A DNA stretch of 10,230 nucleotides from Paracoccaceae bacterium (GTDB lineage: Bacteria; Pseudomonadota; Alphaproteobacteria; Rhodobacterales; Rhodobacteraceae): assembly GCA_026997055.1 (NCBI GenBank), contig JALWJU010000536.1, positions 1 to 10,230 on the forward strand, given 5' to 3'. The notes beneath the pieces are model-generated. The model had not been told where the DNA came from. It saw only the letters and a list, made by a program, of their open reading frames with translations, and made no database searches. Of the stretch, positions 1-8,240 are shown piece by piece (position 1 is the first letter of the stretch; every line of letters begins with the position of its first letter). Made by a program: the position numbers and the translations under genes.

Positions 1-770
1 CGCGTCTCTATCCAGAGGAGGGTCCGGCCCGCTGGGGCGGTACGATGATGTGGCGCGGCATCACCCGCGGGGCGCCTATCCGGGGCGGGCGCTCGATGGT
101 GATGATCGGCGAAAAGCACATCAAGTTCGTCGCCTATCCCATTGAAGACATACCGGAAGGCAGCCTGATAAACTGGATCGCCGACCTCGCCATGCCGCCC
201 GGATATGACTGGCTCGCCCAGGATTGGAACCGCCCCGGCAGGCGCGCCGATTTCGCCCCGCGCTTTGCCGGCTGGCGCTTCGGCTGGATCGACGTGCCGG
301 CGATCATCGAGGCGGCGGAGGGGATCTGGGAATTTCCCATGGTGGACCGCGACCCGCTGCCCCGCTGGAGCTTCGGGCCGGTGACGCTGATCGGCGATGC
401 GGCCCATGCGATGTATCCGATCAGCTCCAACGGCGCCAGCCAGGGGATCATCGACGCGCGCATCCTCGCGCGCATCCTGCGCGACCGGGGGCTGAGTGCG
501 GACGCGCTTGCCGCCTATGACGCAGAGCGGCGCGAGGCGGTGAACCGGGTGGTGCTGGCCAATCGCGGCGACGGGCCGGACAAGGTGCTCGATATCGTCG
601 CCGCGCGCGCGCCGCGGGGTTTCGACGACATCGAGGCGGTGATGCCGCTTGCCGAGCGCCGGGCGCTGGCGGAGGGCTACAAGGCGCTGGCGGGGATGGG
701 CATTGACGAGGTGAACGGGCGCCCGTCTATATTGGGCGCAGAGGCGAAGCGGGGGGAGAAGCGGGGGTGA
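1..770 (+). CDS. PhzS-like FAD-dependent monooxygenase, 5' partial
   Basis: The reading frame is open from base 3 with no stop, so the gene enters from the left edge and about 255 C-terminal residues are visible; complete relatives have roughly 400. The Rossmann dinucleotide-binding N-terminus is therefore outside the window. Visible motifs are MWRGITRG near the left end, PMVDRDPLPRW (about 339-371), and the second FAD-binding motif GDAAHAMYPISSNGASQ (from base 393). These match group A flavoprotein hydroxylases, and the combination closely resembles PhzS, the phenazine-modifying monooxygenase. Such enzymes use NAD(P)H and O2 to hydroxylate aromatic or heterocyclic rings in the cytoplasm. The substrate cannot be read from the sequence. 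The stop lies one base before the TRAP small-permease start, so the genes are probably cotranscribed. Family call is firm; the PhzS subfamily is likely; actual phenazine chemistry is not implied. Confidence 0.85.
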   Translation, partial: RLYPEEGPARWGGTMMWRGITRGAPIRGGRSMVMIGEKHIKFVAYPIEDIPEGSLINWIADLAMPPGYDWLAQDWNRPGRRADFAPRFAGWRFGWIDVPAIIEAAEGIWEFPMVDRDPLPRWSFGPVTLIGDAAHAMYPISSNGASQGIIDARILARILRDRGLSADALAAYDAERREAVNRVVLANRGDGPDKVLDIVAARAPRGFDDIEAVMPLAERRALAEGYKALAGMGIDEVNGRPSILGAEAKRGEKRG

Positions 771-771
771 A

Positions 772-1356
772 ATGGCGATAGCGAGAGGGGCCGAGCGGCG
801 CGTGGGCCGCCTGATGGAGGTGCTGAGCCGCTGGCTCGCCTATGCAGGGGGCGCGGTGCTGGTGGCGCTGGCGCTGATGACGGTGGCATCCATCATCGGC
901 CGGGCGCTGCTGCCTTTGGGGCTGCGCCCGATCAAGGGCGATTTCGAACTGGTCGAGGCGGGTTGCGCCATCGCGATCTTCGCCTTCCTGCCCTGGTGCC
1001 AGCTCAAGCGCGGCCATGTGACGGTGGATATCTTCATCCAGCTGCTTTCCCGCCGCGCACAGGCCTTTCTGGGGCTGCTCGGCGATCTGCTGCTGGCGCT
1101 GGCGGCTTATGTGATCCTGTGGCGGCTGTGGCTGGGATTCGGCGAGAAATTCCCCTACGGGAGCGACGCGCTGCGCGAGGCGCTGGCGATGGGCTCCAGG
1201 CCCTATTTCGTGGAAACCACCTATGAGCTGGAAATGCCGATCTGGATTCCTTACGCGGCGGCGCTGGTGGGGGCGGGGATGTTTTTCGCGGTGTCGCTCT
1301 ACTGCGTCTGGCGGGCGCTCAACTGGGTGATCGAAGGGCAGGAGGAGCCGGTATGA
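772..1356 (+). CDS. TRAP transporter small permease (DctQ family)
   Basis: A 194-residue membrane protein with four hydrophobic segments (about 23-45, 61-79, 98-119 and 157-180), as expected for the four-helix DctQ subunit of tripartite ATP-independent periplasmic transporters. The stretch QLKRGHVTVDIF (78-89), just after helix 2, is the most recognisable DctQ feature. The subunit pairs with the large permease in the inner membrane to import organic acids by a sodium gradient, using a periplasmic binding protein. The ATG at 772 follows the monooxygenase stop by one base. A second in-frame ATG at 814 (residue 15) is possible, because the first 14 residues are basic and unconserved-looking. The loop before the last helix (about 125-155) looks long for the family. 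The 3' end overlaps dctM by ATGA, implying translational coupling. No DctP gene is seen, so the substrate remains unknown. Confidence 0.9.
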   Translation: MAIARGAERRVGRLMEVLSRWLAYAGGAVLVALALMTVASIIGRALLPLGLRPIKGDFELVEAGCAIAIFAFLPWCQLKRGHVTVDIFIQLLSRRAQAFLGLLGDLLLALAAYVILWRLWLGFGEKFPYGSDALREALAMGSRPYFVETTYELEMPIWIPYAAALVGAGMFFAVSLYCVWRALNWVIEGQEEPV

Positions 1357-2705
1357 GCGGGCTCGAAATCGCCCTGATCGCCTTTGCCCTGATGCTGGGG
1401 GCGATCTTTCTGCGCCTGCCGATCGGGCTGGCCATGGGGCTGACCGGGTTTTTCGGCATCTGGTATGTGCTGGGGCGGCCGAGCCCGGCGCTGGCGCAGC
1501 TCAAGACCCTCTCCTACGACACCTTTTCCAGCTATTCGCTCTCCATTGTGCCGCTGTTCCTGCTGATGGGGCAGTTCGCCACCAGGTCGGGCATGTCCGC
1601 GGCGCTTTTCGAGGCGGCGAGCGACTGGCTGGGCCACCGCAAGGGGGGCGTGGCGATGGCGGCGGTGGGGGCGTGTGCGGGCTTTGGCGCGGTATGCGGC
1701 TCTTCGCTGGCCACGGCCTCGACCATGGGGCAGGTGGCGCTGCCGGAGATGCGCAAGCGCGGCTATTCCGACAGCCTCGCGACCGGGGTGCTGGCCGCCG
1801 GCGGCACGCTGGGCATCCTGATCCCGCCCTCGGTGATCCTGGTGATCTACGCGATCCTCACCGAGCAGAACATCGTCAAGATGTTCATCGCCGCCCTGGT
1901 GCCGGGGATCCTGGCGGCACTCGGCTACATGCTCACGGTGGCGATCTTCGTGCGGCTCAATCCGGGCGCGGCCGATACCGCCGAGCGGGTGCCCCATGCG
2001 CAGCGCTTTCGCACGCTCGTGAAGATCTGGCCGGTGGTGGTGATCTTCGCCCTGGTGATGGGCGGCATCGCCGCCGACTGGAACTGGAGCCGCGAGGGCG
2101 TGCAGGCGCTCTTTACCCCCACCGAAGGCGCGGCCGTGGGGGCGGTGCTGACCGGGCTTTACGGGGTCTTTACCGGCGGGCTGAACTGGAAGGGCTTTCT
2201 CGATTCGATCCTGTCCACGGCCTCGTCGAGCGCGATGATCTTTTTCATCGTGCTGGGGGCGCAGCTGTTCAACTCGTTTCTCGCCTTTACCCAGGCGCCG
2301 CAGGACCTTGCCGCCTGGGTCAGCGAACAGGGCTATGCGCCCTACATGATCCTGACCATCATGCTGGTGGCCTATCTGCTGTTCGGCTGCGTGATGGACA
2401 GCCTCAGCATGATCCTGCTGACGATTCCGATCTTCTATCCGATCATCGAGGCGCTGGATTTCGGCCTGAGCCCGGAAATGGCCGGGATCTGGTTCGGCAT
2501 CCTGGCGCTGATCGTGGTGGAGGTCGGGCTGATCACGCCGCCGGTGGGGATGAATCTCTTCATCATCAATTCCATGGCCCGCGACATCCCGATGAAGGAG
2601 ACCTACAAGGGCGTGGCGCCCTTCGTGCTCTCGGACCTGGTGCGGGTGGTGCTGCTGGCGGCCTTTCCCTCGATCACGCTCTGGCTGGTGGGCGTGATGT
2701 TCTGA
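1353..2705 (+). CDS. TRAP transporter large permease (DctM family)
   Basis: A 450-residue, highly hydrophobic protein with about 11-12 predicted membrane segments; length is near the family norm of about 430. DctM signatures are clear: GTLGILIPPS (151-160), FTPTEGAAVGA (254-264), LLTIPIFYPI (355-364) and LITPPVGMNLFIIN (393-406). This subunit carries the transport channel of the sodium-coupled TRAP system, binding substrate handed over by DctP. The start codon lies inside the stop of the small permease (ATGA, 1353-1356), so translation is almost certainly coupled. The segment MGGIAADWNWSREGVQALFTP (236-256) appears about ten residues longer than the usual GGI-x-FTPTE junction, from memory of the family. 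Linked to a flavin monooxygenase, it most likely imports an organic acid substrate of that enzyme; this is inference. Confidence 0.95.
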   Translation: MSGLEIALIAFALMLGAIFLRLPIGLAMGLTGFFGIWYVLGRPSPALAQLKTLSYDTFSSYSLSIVPLFLLMGQFATRSGMSAALFEAASDWLGHRKGGVAMAAVGACAGFGAVCGSSLATASTMGQVALPEMRKRGYSDSLATGVLAAGGTLGILIPPSVILVIYAILTEQNIVKMFIAALVPGILAALGYMLTVAIFVRLNPGAADTAERVPHAQRFRTLVKIWPVVVIFALVMGGIAADWNWSREGVQALFTPTEGAAVGAVLTGLYGVFTGGLNWKGFLDSILSTASSSAMIFFIVLGAQLFNSFLAFTQAPQDLAAWVSEQGYAPYMILTIMLVAYLLFGCVMDSLSMILLTIPIFYPIIEALDFGLSPEMAGIWFGILALIVVEVGLITPPVGMNLFIINSMARDIPMKETYKGVAPFVLSDLVRVVLLAAFPSITLWLVGVMF

Positions 2706-2710
2706 GGGGG

Positions 2711-2731
2711 CGATTTTTCTGCGAAAAATCG
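2711..2731 (+). terminator. Hairpin after dctM, possible terminator
   Basis: A perfect 9-bp stem, CGATTTTTC (2711-2719) with GAAAAATCG (2723-2731), closes a 3-base TGC loop five bases after the dctM stop. It is followed only by TTTG, so it lacks a proper U tract. A second, imperfect dyad follows directly (2732-2761). Position favours a role at the 3' end of the TRAP operon, but a dispersed extragenic repeat is equally possible. Confidence 0.4.
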
Positions 2732-2761
2732 TTTGCGCCGGCTTTTTCTGCCGGAAGCAAA
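2732..2761. repeat. Second inverted repeat after dctM
   Basis: TTTGC (2732-2736) pairs with GCAAA (2757-2761), and CCGG (2738-2741) pairs with CCGG (2751-2754), with small bulges between. The loop repeats the TTTTTCTGC word found in the preceding hairpin (2714-2722 and 2743-2751). The two dyads together look like one compound extragenic element. No function can be assigned. Confidence 0.4.
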
Positions 2762-2768
2762 TTTGCCG

Positions 2769-2797
2769 TGGACGGGGCGCGCATCCGCGCCTAAAAC
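2769..2797 (+). promoter_or_regulatory. Possible tRNA-Leu promoter
   Basis: TGGACG (2769-2774) and TAAAAC (2792-2797) each match four of six positions of the sigma70 consensus, separated by 17 bases. Transcription would start about 3-5 bases before the mature tRNA end at 2807. Weak by sequence alone, supported mainly by spacing and position. Confidence 0.3.
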
Positions 2798-2806
2798 CGG
2801 AGCGTG

Positions 2807-2892
2807 GCCCAAGTGGCGGAATGGTAGACGCAGGGGATTCAAAATCCCCCGCCCTTGCGGGCGTGTGGGTTCGACTCCCACCTTGGGCACCA
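2807..2892 (+). tRNA. tRNA-Leu(CAA)
   Basis: The acceptor stem GCCCAAG (2807-2813) pairs with CTTGGGC (2882-2888), followed by discriminator A and an encoded CCA (2890-2892). The anticodon stem GGGGA/TCCCC holds the loop TTCAAAA, giving anticodon CAA, which reads UUG. A long variable arm (CCGCCCTTGCGGGCG) marks a class II tRNA, as expected for leucine. The T arm contains GGTTCGACTCC. The total of 86 bases fits tRNA-Leu. The first unit of a downstream tandem repeat begins inside the CCA end. Confidence 0.97.
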
Positions 2893-2950
2893 CATTGGCC
2901 GGGCCGGTCACATTGGCTGGGCCGGTGGGGCCGGGCCGGTGGGGCCGGGC
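2891..2950. repeat. Short GC-rich tandem repeat next to tRNA-Leu
   Basis: Two 18-bp units, CACATTGGCCGGGCCGGT (2891-2908) and CACATTGGCTGGGCCGGT (2909-2926), differ at one base. They are followed by shortened versions of the same GC-rich core (GGGGCCGGGCCGGT at 2927-2940 and GGGGCCGGGC at 2941-2950). The rest of the gap to 3145 has further low-complexity words (CTTTTCCGG twice, TTCTGGT twice) but no gene or clear regulatory site that I can support. Confidence 0.7.
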
Positions 2951-3145
2951 ATTCTGACACCGCTTTTCCGGCTTTTCCGGTTCTGGTTCGGTTCTGGTCC
3001 GGCTCCGGTCAGAGCGGCGCGCACTGCTCCCGCCGCTCCGAAAAGCCCTGAAATCCGCAAACGCGCACCGCCGGAATCGCGGCGGATCCGCCCAGCGGTT
3101 CCACTATGCGAGAAGGTTCCATTCCGCGGCAAAGGCGGGGACGGC

Positions 3146-3235
3146 TGGCGGAGAGACAGGGATTCGAACCCTGGGAGCCCGTGAAGGCTCAACGGTTTTC
3201 GAGACCGCCCCGTTCGACCACTCCGGCACCTCTCC
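3146..3235 (-). tRNA. tRNA-Ser(CGA)
   Basis: Read on the minus strand, the 5' acceptor GGAGAGG (3235-3229) pairs with TCTCTCC (3156-3150), then discriminator G (3149) and encoded CCA (3148-3146). The anticodon loop is CTCGAAA, giving CGA, which reads UCG. The D arm (GCCGGAGTGGTCGAACGG) and a long variable arm are those of a class II serine tRNA. The T loop is TTCGAAT. Length is 90 bases. The gene is transcribed away from recA. Confidence 0.97.
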
Positions 3236-3251
3236 GCGGGGCTCGGGGGCG

Positions 3252-3280
3252 GTTTAGGGGCAGAAGGCCCCGGAGGTCAA
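3252..3280 (-). promoter_or_regulatory. Possible tRNA-Ser promoter
   Basis: On the minus strand TTGACC (3280-3275) matches five of six positions of the sigma70 -35 box. A poor A-rich -10 (CCTAAA, CTAAAC or TAAACC, 3258-3251) follows at 16-18 bases. Initiation would fall about ten bases before the tRNA 5' end. The -35 box sits in the loop of an 8-bp inverted repeat, GCCCCGGA (3267-3274) with TCCGGGGC (3287-3294). Confidence 0.35.
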
Positions 3281-3404
3281 GGGTTTTCCGGGGCTGGGGG
3301 CGGATTTCGCGGCGCTACGCATTTCGACCGTTTGCCGGCTTGAAACGGAAATCGGGCGATCCGGGAGCCCCGAGCCGCAACGGGCTTCGAACGGACCTCT
3401 CGTG

Positions 3405-3420
3405 GTAACGAATGGTTAAC
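3405..3420 (+). promoter_or_regulatory. CtrA-box-like motif upstream of recA
   Basis: GTAA (3405-3408), seven bases, then TTAAC (3416-3420) differs at one base from the alphaproteobacterial CtrA consensus TTAA-N7-TTAAC. It lies about 70-85 bases before the expected recA transcription start. The short, AT-poor consensus makes chance matches plausible. Confidence 0.25.
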
Positions 3421-3453
3421 CAGGGGCGCCTAGGCTGGAGATCAGAAGCGGGG

Positions 3454-3482
3454 TTGCAATGTTCTCTTTTTGGTCGCATAAC
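3454..3482 (+). promoter_or_regulatory. Predicted recA promoter
   Basis: TTGCAA (3454-3459) and CATAAC (3477-3482) each match four of six sigma70 positions with an ideal 17-base spacer. Transcription would begin near 3489-3490, leaving a leader of about 66 bases before recA. One LexA-like site fills the spacer and the other begins at about the start point, so bound LexA would block RNA polymerase. Confidence 0.5.
3461..3475 (+). promoter_or_regulatory. Degenerate LexA box (GTTC-N7-GGTC)
   Basis: GTTCTCTTTTTGGTC matches the alphaproteobacterial SOS box GTTC-N7-GTTC except for one base in the second half. It is 13/15 identical to the reverse complement of the perfect box at 3491-3505. It lies between the predicted -35 and -10 elements of recA. 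Confidence 0.45.
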
Positions 3483-3490
3483 GGAATATG

Positions 3491-3505
3491 GAACAACAAG
3501 AGAAC
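3491..3505 (-). promoter_or_regulatory. LexA box (GAAC-N7-GAAC)
   Basis: GAACAACAAGAGAAC is a perfect direct-repeat SOS box of the alphaproteobacterial type, GTTC-N7-GTTC on the minus strand. It sits just after the predicted -10 box and covers the likely transcription start, about 50 bases upstream of the recA ATG. LexA cleavage after DNA damage should derepress recA through this site. Confidence 0.8.
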
Positions 3506-3555
3506 AAACGCAATGATTGCCGCCCGCAACCATGTGTGAAATAAGGAACAGGAAA

Positions 3556-4647
3556 ATGGCAGCAGCGAAAATTCTGGACATGAAAAGCAAAGACGACGCA
3601 AGCAGGCAGAAGGCGCTGGACAGCGCCCTGGCGCAGATCGAGCGCCAGTTCGGCAAGGGCTCGATCATGAAGCTGGGCGGCGACAATCCGGTGACGGAAA
3701 TCGAATCCACGTCAACCGGCTCGCTCGGCCTCGACATCGCCCTGGGAATCGGCGGGCTGCCAAAGGGGCGGGTGGTCGAGATATACGGGCCGGAAAGCTC
3801 CGGAAAGACCACGCTGACCCTGCATTGCGTGGCCGAGGAGCAGAAAAAGGGCGGTGTCTGCGCCTTTGTCGATGCCGAACACGCGCTCGACCCGCTCTAT
3901 GCGCGCAAGCTGGGGGTCAATCTCGACGAATTGCTGATCAGCCAGCCCGATACCGGCGAACAGGCGCTCGAAATCGTCGATACCCTGGTGCGCTCGGGGG
4001 CGGTGAACCTGGTCGTCGTCGATTCGGTTGCCGCCCTGACCCCGCGCTCGGAGCTGGAGGGCGACATGGGCGACAGTTCGGTCGGGGTCCATGCGCGCCT
4101 GATGAGCCAGGCCATGCGCAAGCTCACCTCCTCCATCGCCCGTACCAAGTGCACGGTCATCTTCATCAACCAGATCCGCATGAAGATCGGCGTCATGTTC
4201 GGCAGCCCGGAGACCACCACCGGCGGCAATGCGCTGAAGTTCTACGCTTCCGTCCGTCTCGACATCCGCCGCACGGGCTCGATCAAGGACCGCGACGAGG
4301 TGGTGGGCAATGCCACCCGGGTCAAGGTCGTGAAGAACAAGCTCGCCCCGCCCTTCAAGCAGGTCGAGTTCGACATCATGTATGGCGAGGGCATTTCCAA
4401 GACCGGCGAGCTGCTCGATCTGGGGGTAAAGGCCGGGGTGGTGGAGAAATCCGGCGCCTGGTTCTCCTACGGGGACCAGAGAATCGGCCAGGGGCGTGAA
4501 AACGCCAAGGCTTTCCTGCGGGAGAATCCGCAGATCGCCCATGAAATCGAGGACCGGATCCGGGCCGCGCACGGGCTCGATTTCGATGGCGCACCGGACG
4601 CGGCGCAAGAGGCCGCCGCCGATCAGGGCAGCCTGCTCGAAGGCTGA
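3556..4647 (+). CDS. recA: Recombinase RecA
   Basis: A 363-residue RecA, the ATP-dependent strand-exchange filament protein that also triggers LexA self-cleavage. Walker A is GPESSGKT (78-85) and Walker B is NLVVVDS (141-147). The NQIRMKIGVMFGSPETTTGG segment (loop L2 region) and the ALKFYASVRLDIRR region that follows are near-invariant family sequence. The C-terminal tail is short and acidic to neutral, rich in Ala and Asp, as in other alphaproteobacteria. The ATG at 3556 is chosen because AAGGA (3543-3547) lies eight bases ahead and the protein then begins MAAAKIL. An upstream TTG at 3517 in frame has no such support. Regulation by LexA is indicated by the boxes at 3461-3505. No intein or frameshift is present. 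Confidence 0.99.
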   Translation: MAAAKILDMKSKDDASRQKALDSALAQIERQFGKGSIMKLGGDNPVTEIESTSTGSLGLDIALGIGGLPKGRVVEIYGPESSGKTTLTLHCVAEEQKKGGVCAFVDAEHALDPLYARKLGVNLDELLISQPDTGEQALEIVDTLVRSGAVNLVVVDSVAALTPRSELEGDMGDSSVGVHARLMSQAMRKLTSSIARTKCTVIFINQIRMKIGVMFGSPETTTGGNALKFYASVRLDIRRTGSIKDRDEVVGNATRVKVVKNKLAPPFKQVEFDIMYGEGISKTGELLDLGVKAGVVEKSGAWFSYGDQRIGQGRENAKAFLRENPQIAHEIEDRIRAAHGLDFDGAPDAAQEAAADQGSLLEG

Positions 4648-4648
4648 T

Positions 4649-4666
4649 TTCCCGCGCAGGCGGGAA
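4649..4666. terminator. Hairpin after recA, possible terminator or REP-like element
   Basis: TTCCCGC (4649-4655) pairs perfectly with GCGGGAA (4660-4666) around the loop GCAG, starting two bases after the recA stop. No T tract follows, so Rho-independent termination is doubtful. The sequence resembles the TTCCCGC...GCGGGAA palindromes dispersed through many alphaproteobacterial genomes. Confidence 0.45.
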
Positions 4667-4699
4667 CCGGGGAAAGCGGGGCCCGGGGCTGAAGACTCC

Positions 4700-4723
4700 G
4701 GTCTGCGCCCGGGTCTGCGCCCG
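4700..4723. repeat. Perfect 12-bp tandem duplication
   Basis: GGTCTGCGCCCG occurs twice back to back (4700-4711 and 4712-4723) in the recA-alaS gap. It is probably a slippage product; no function is evident. Confidence 0.75.
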
Positions 4724-4736
4724 CGCATGGGGGTGT

Positions 4737-4765
4737 TTGCCAATCCGCGGCATGGACTTTATGGA
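4737..4765 (+). promoter_or_regulatory. Possible alaS promoter
   Basis: TTGCCA (4737-4742) matches five of six positions of the -35 consensus. TATGGA (4760-4765) matches three of six -10 positions at a 17-base spacing. Initiation would be near 4772, about 60 bases before alaS. The remaining recA-alaS gap offers nothing better. Confidence 0.3.
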
Positions 4766-4830
4766 CACGGCCACGCGTCCCGGCTAAACCGGGGCCATTG
4801 CCCGCTCCGGGCGCAGCAGACGAAAGAGCC

Positions 4831-7487
<2,657 letters not shown>

Positions 7488-7488
<1 letters not shown>

Positions 7489-7775
7489 TGCCCGCACTCT
7501 GGATTGCCCATGTAACGGTCACCGATGAAGAGGCCTATGGAAAATACGCAGCCCTTGCCGGCCCGGCGATCGAGGCTCACGGGGGCTATTTCATTGCCCG
7601 GGGGGGGCGCTATGTGCAACTGGAGGGCAAGGAGCGCCCGCGTAATGTGGTGGCGAAGTTCCCCAGCGTCGAGGCTGCGGAAAAATGTTACCATTCAGAT
7701 GCTTACCAGGAGGCATTGAGCCACGCCCGTCATGCGTCGGAGCGGGAATTGCTGATTGTCGAGGTGAGCGAGTAA
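7488..7775 (+). CDS. DUF1330 family protein
   Basis: A 95-residue soluble protein with the DUF1330 pattern: an N-terminal strand (ALWIAHVTVTDEEAYGKY), a central GGYFIARGG turn, the strand NVVAKFPSVEAAEKCYHSDAY, and a final strand LLIVEVS. The family adopts a small ferredoxin-like alpha-beta fold that usually dimerises. No reaction is established. The start is well supported: GGAGG (7476-7480) lies seven bases ahead, and the ATG overlaps the alaS stop as TGATG, so translation is probably coupled. A link to alanyl-tRNA synthesis is suggested only by position. It ends 21 bases from the convergent arsR gene. Confidence 0.88.
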
Positions 7776-7796
7776 GGTGGCGGCCGCGCGGTCGGC

Positions 7797-8126
7797 CTAG
7801 CCGGCCTCGAGCAGGGAAAGTATCCTCGAGCAGTTTTCCGGTCGGCCATCGCAGCAATCGGCCAGCAGGAAGCCCACCAGGGCGTTCACCATTTGCAGAT
7901 CGGCCGAATAGTGGATTTCACGCCGGTGGCGCCGTGCTTTCAGGAGCCCGGCGCGCTTCAGGATGGCGAGGTGGCCCGACAGGGTCGAGGGAAGGATGGC
8001 GAGCCGCCGCCCGATCTCTCCTACCTGCAGCCCATCGGGACCGGCGCGCACCAGCAGCCGGAAGATGGCCATGCGTGATGGCTGCGCCAGGGCCGAGAAG
8101 GCTTCGATTGCGCTTTCTTCATTCAT
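7797..8126 (-). CDS. arsR: ArsR-family metalloregulator
   Basis: A 109-residue winged-helix repressor of the ArsR/SmtB family. The DNA-binding helix-turn-helix spans about 34-60 (VGEIGRRLAILPSTLSGHLAILKRAGLL), followed by the beta wing RRHRREIHYSA. Near the C-terminus C91, C92 and C99 form a CC-x6-C motif. This resembles the trivalent arsenic site of the AfArsR-type repressors rather than the CxC site in the DNA-binding helix of the E. coli plasmid type. Binding of As(III) or Sb(III) should release it from DNA. It is divergent from an aquaporin gene, as in rhizobial arsR-aqpS clusters, and a palindrome at 8145-8161 lies 19 bases before its start. Arsenic response is inferred from the cysteines and the neighbour, not proven. 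Confidence 0.88.
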   Translation of the reverse strand: MNEESAIEAFSALAQPSRMAIFRLLVRAGPDGLQVGEIGRRLAILPSTLSGHLAILKRAGLLKARRHRREIHYSADLQMVNALVGFLLADCCDGRPENCSRILSLLEAG

Positions 8127-8144
8127 GCTTCGATACTGCCCGAA

Positions 8145-8161
8145 TTGTCAAATCTTGACAA
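8145..8161. promoter_or_regulatory. Probable ArsR operator, perfect palindrome
   Basis: TTGTCAA (8145-8151), three bases, then TTGACAA (8155-8161) form a perfect dyad in the arsR-aqpS intergenic region. Each arm contains a TTGACA-like -35 hexamer, one facing each way, so a dimeric repressor here could control both genes. Convincing -10 boxes are not seen on either side. Confidence 0.6.
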
Positions 8162-8185
8162 GCCAGGCCGCCTTCGCTAGCCCTG

Positions 8186-8196
8186 TGACAATTCGG
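8186..8196. promoter_or_regulatory. Second copy of an operator arm
   Basis: TGACAATTCGG (8186-8196) is the exact reverse complement of CCGAATTGTCA (8140-8150), which includes the left arm of the operator palindrome plus its flank. It may be an auxiliary repressor half-site, or the two may form a long-range dyad. Confidence 0.3.
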
Positions 8197-8240
8197 CGAT
8201 TGGGGAAATGCGGAAAAGCCGAAGTCGCGCAGAAGCGGCA

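Larger units (their letters stand above)
3236..3453. other. Non-coding gap between tRNA-Ser and the recA promoter
   Basis: No convincing gene lies here. It holds the tRNA-Ser promoter candidate, the 8-bp inverted repeat at 3267-3294, and a 10-bp palindrome TGGTTAACCA (3413-3422) that overlaps a CtrA-like motif. Base composition becomes more AT-rich from about 3400, as expected on entering a promoter. Confidence 0.6.

Noticed and set aside
1299..2960. A 553-codon minus-strand open frame across dctM and tRNA-Leu
   Set aside because: It runs through dctM and the tRNA, is dominated by His, Arg, Gln and Pro, and has no recognisable fold. It is a composition artefact.
2893..3145. Small protein gene between the two tRNAs
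   Set aside because: The open frames run through tRNA-Leu, tRNA-Ser or the repeats, lack ribosome-binding sites, and look like low-complexity translation.
2807..3235. Genomic island inserted at the tRNA genes
   Set aside because: No integrase, transposase or attachment-site duplicate is visible, and flanking genes are housekeeping or metabolic with similar composition.
3517..3555. Upstream TTG start for recA
   Set aside because: The ATG at 3556 has a well-placed AAGGA and yields the normal RecA N-terminus; the TTG has neither.
3712..4743. A 343-codon minus-strand open frame opposite recA
   Set aside because: It is antisense to a certain recA gene, with no ribosome-binding site or domain.
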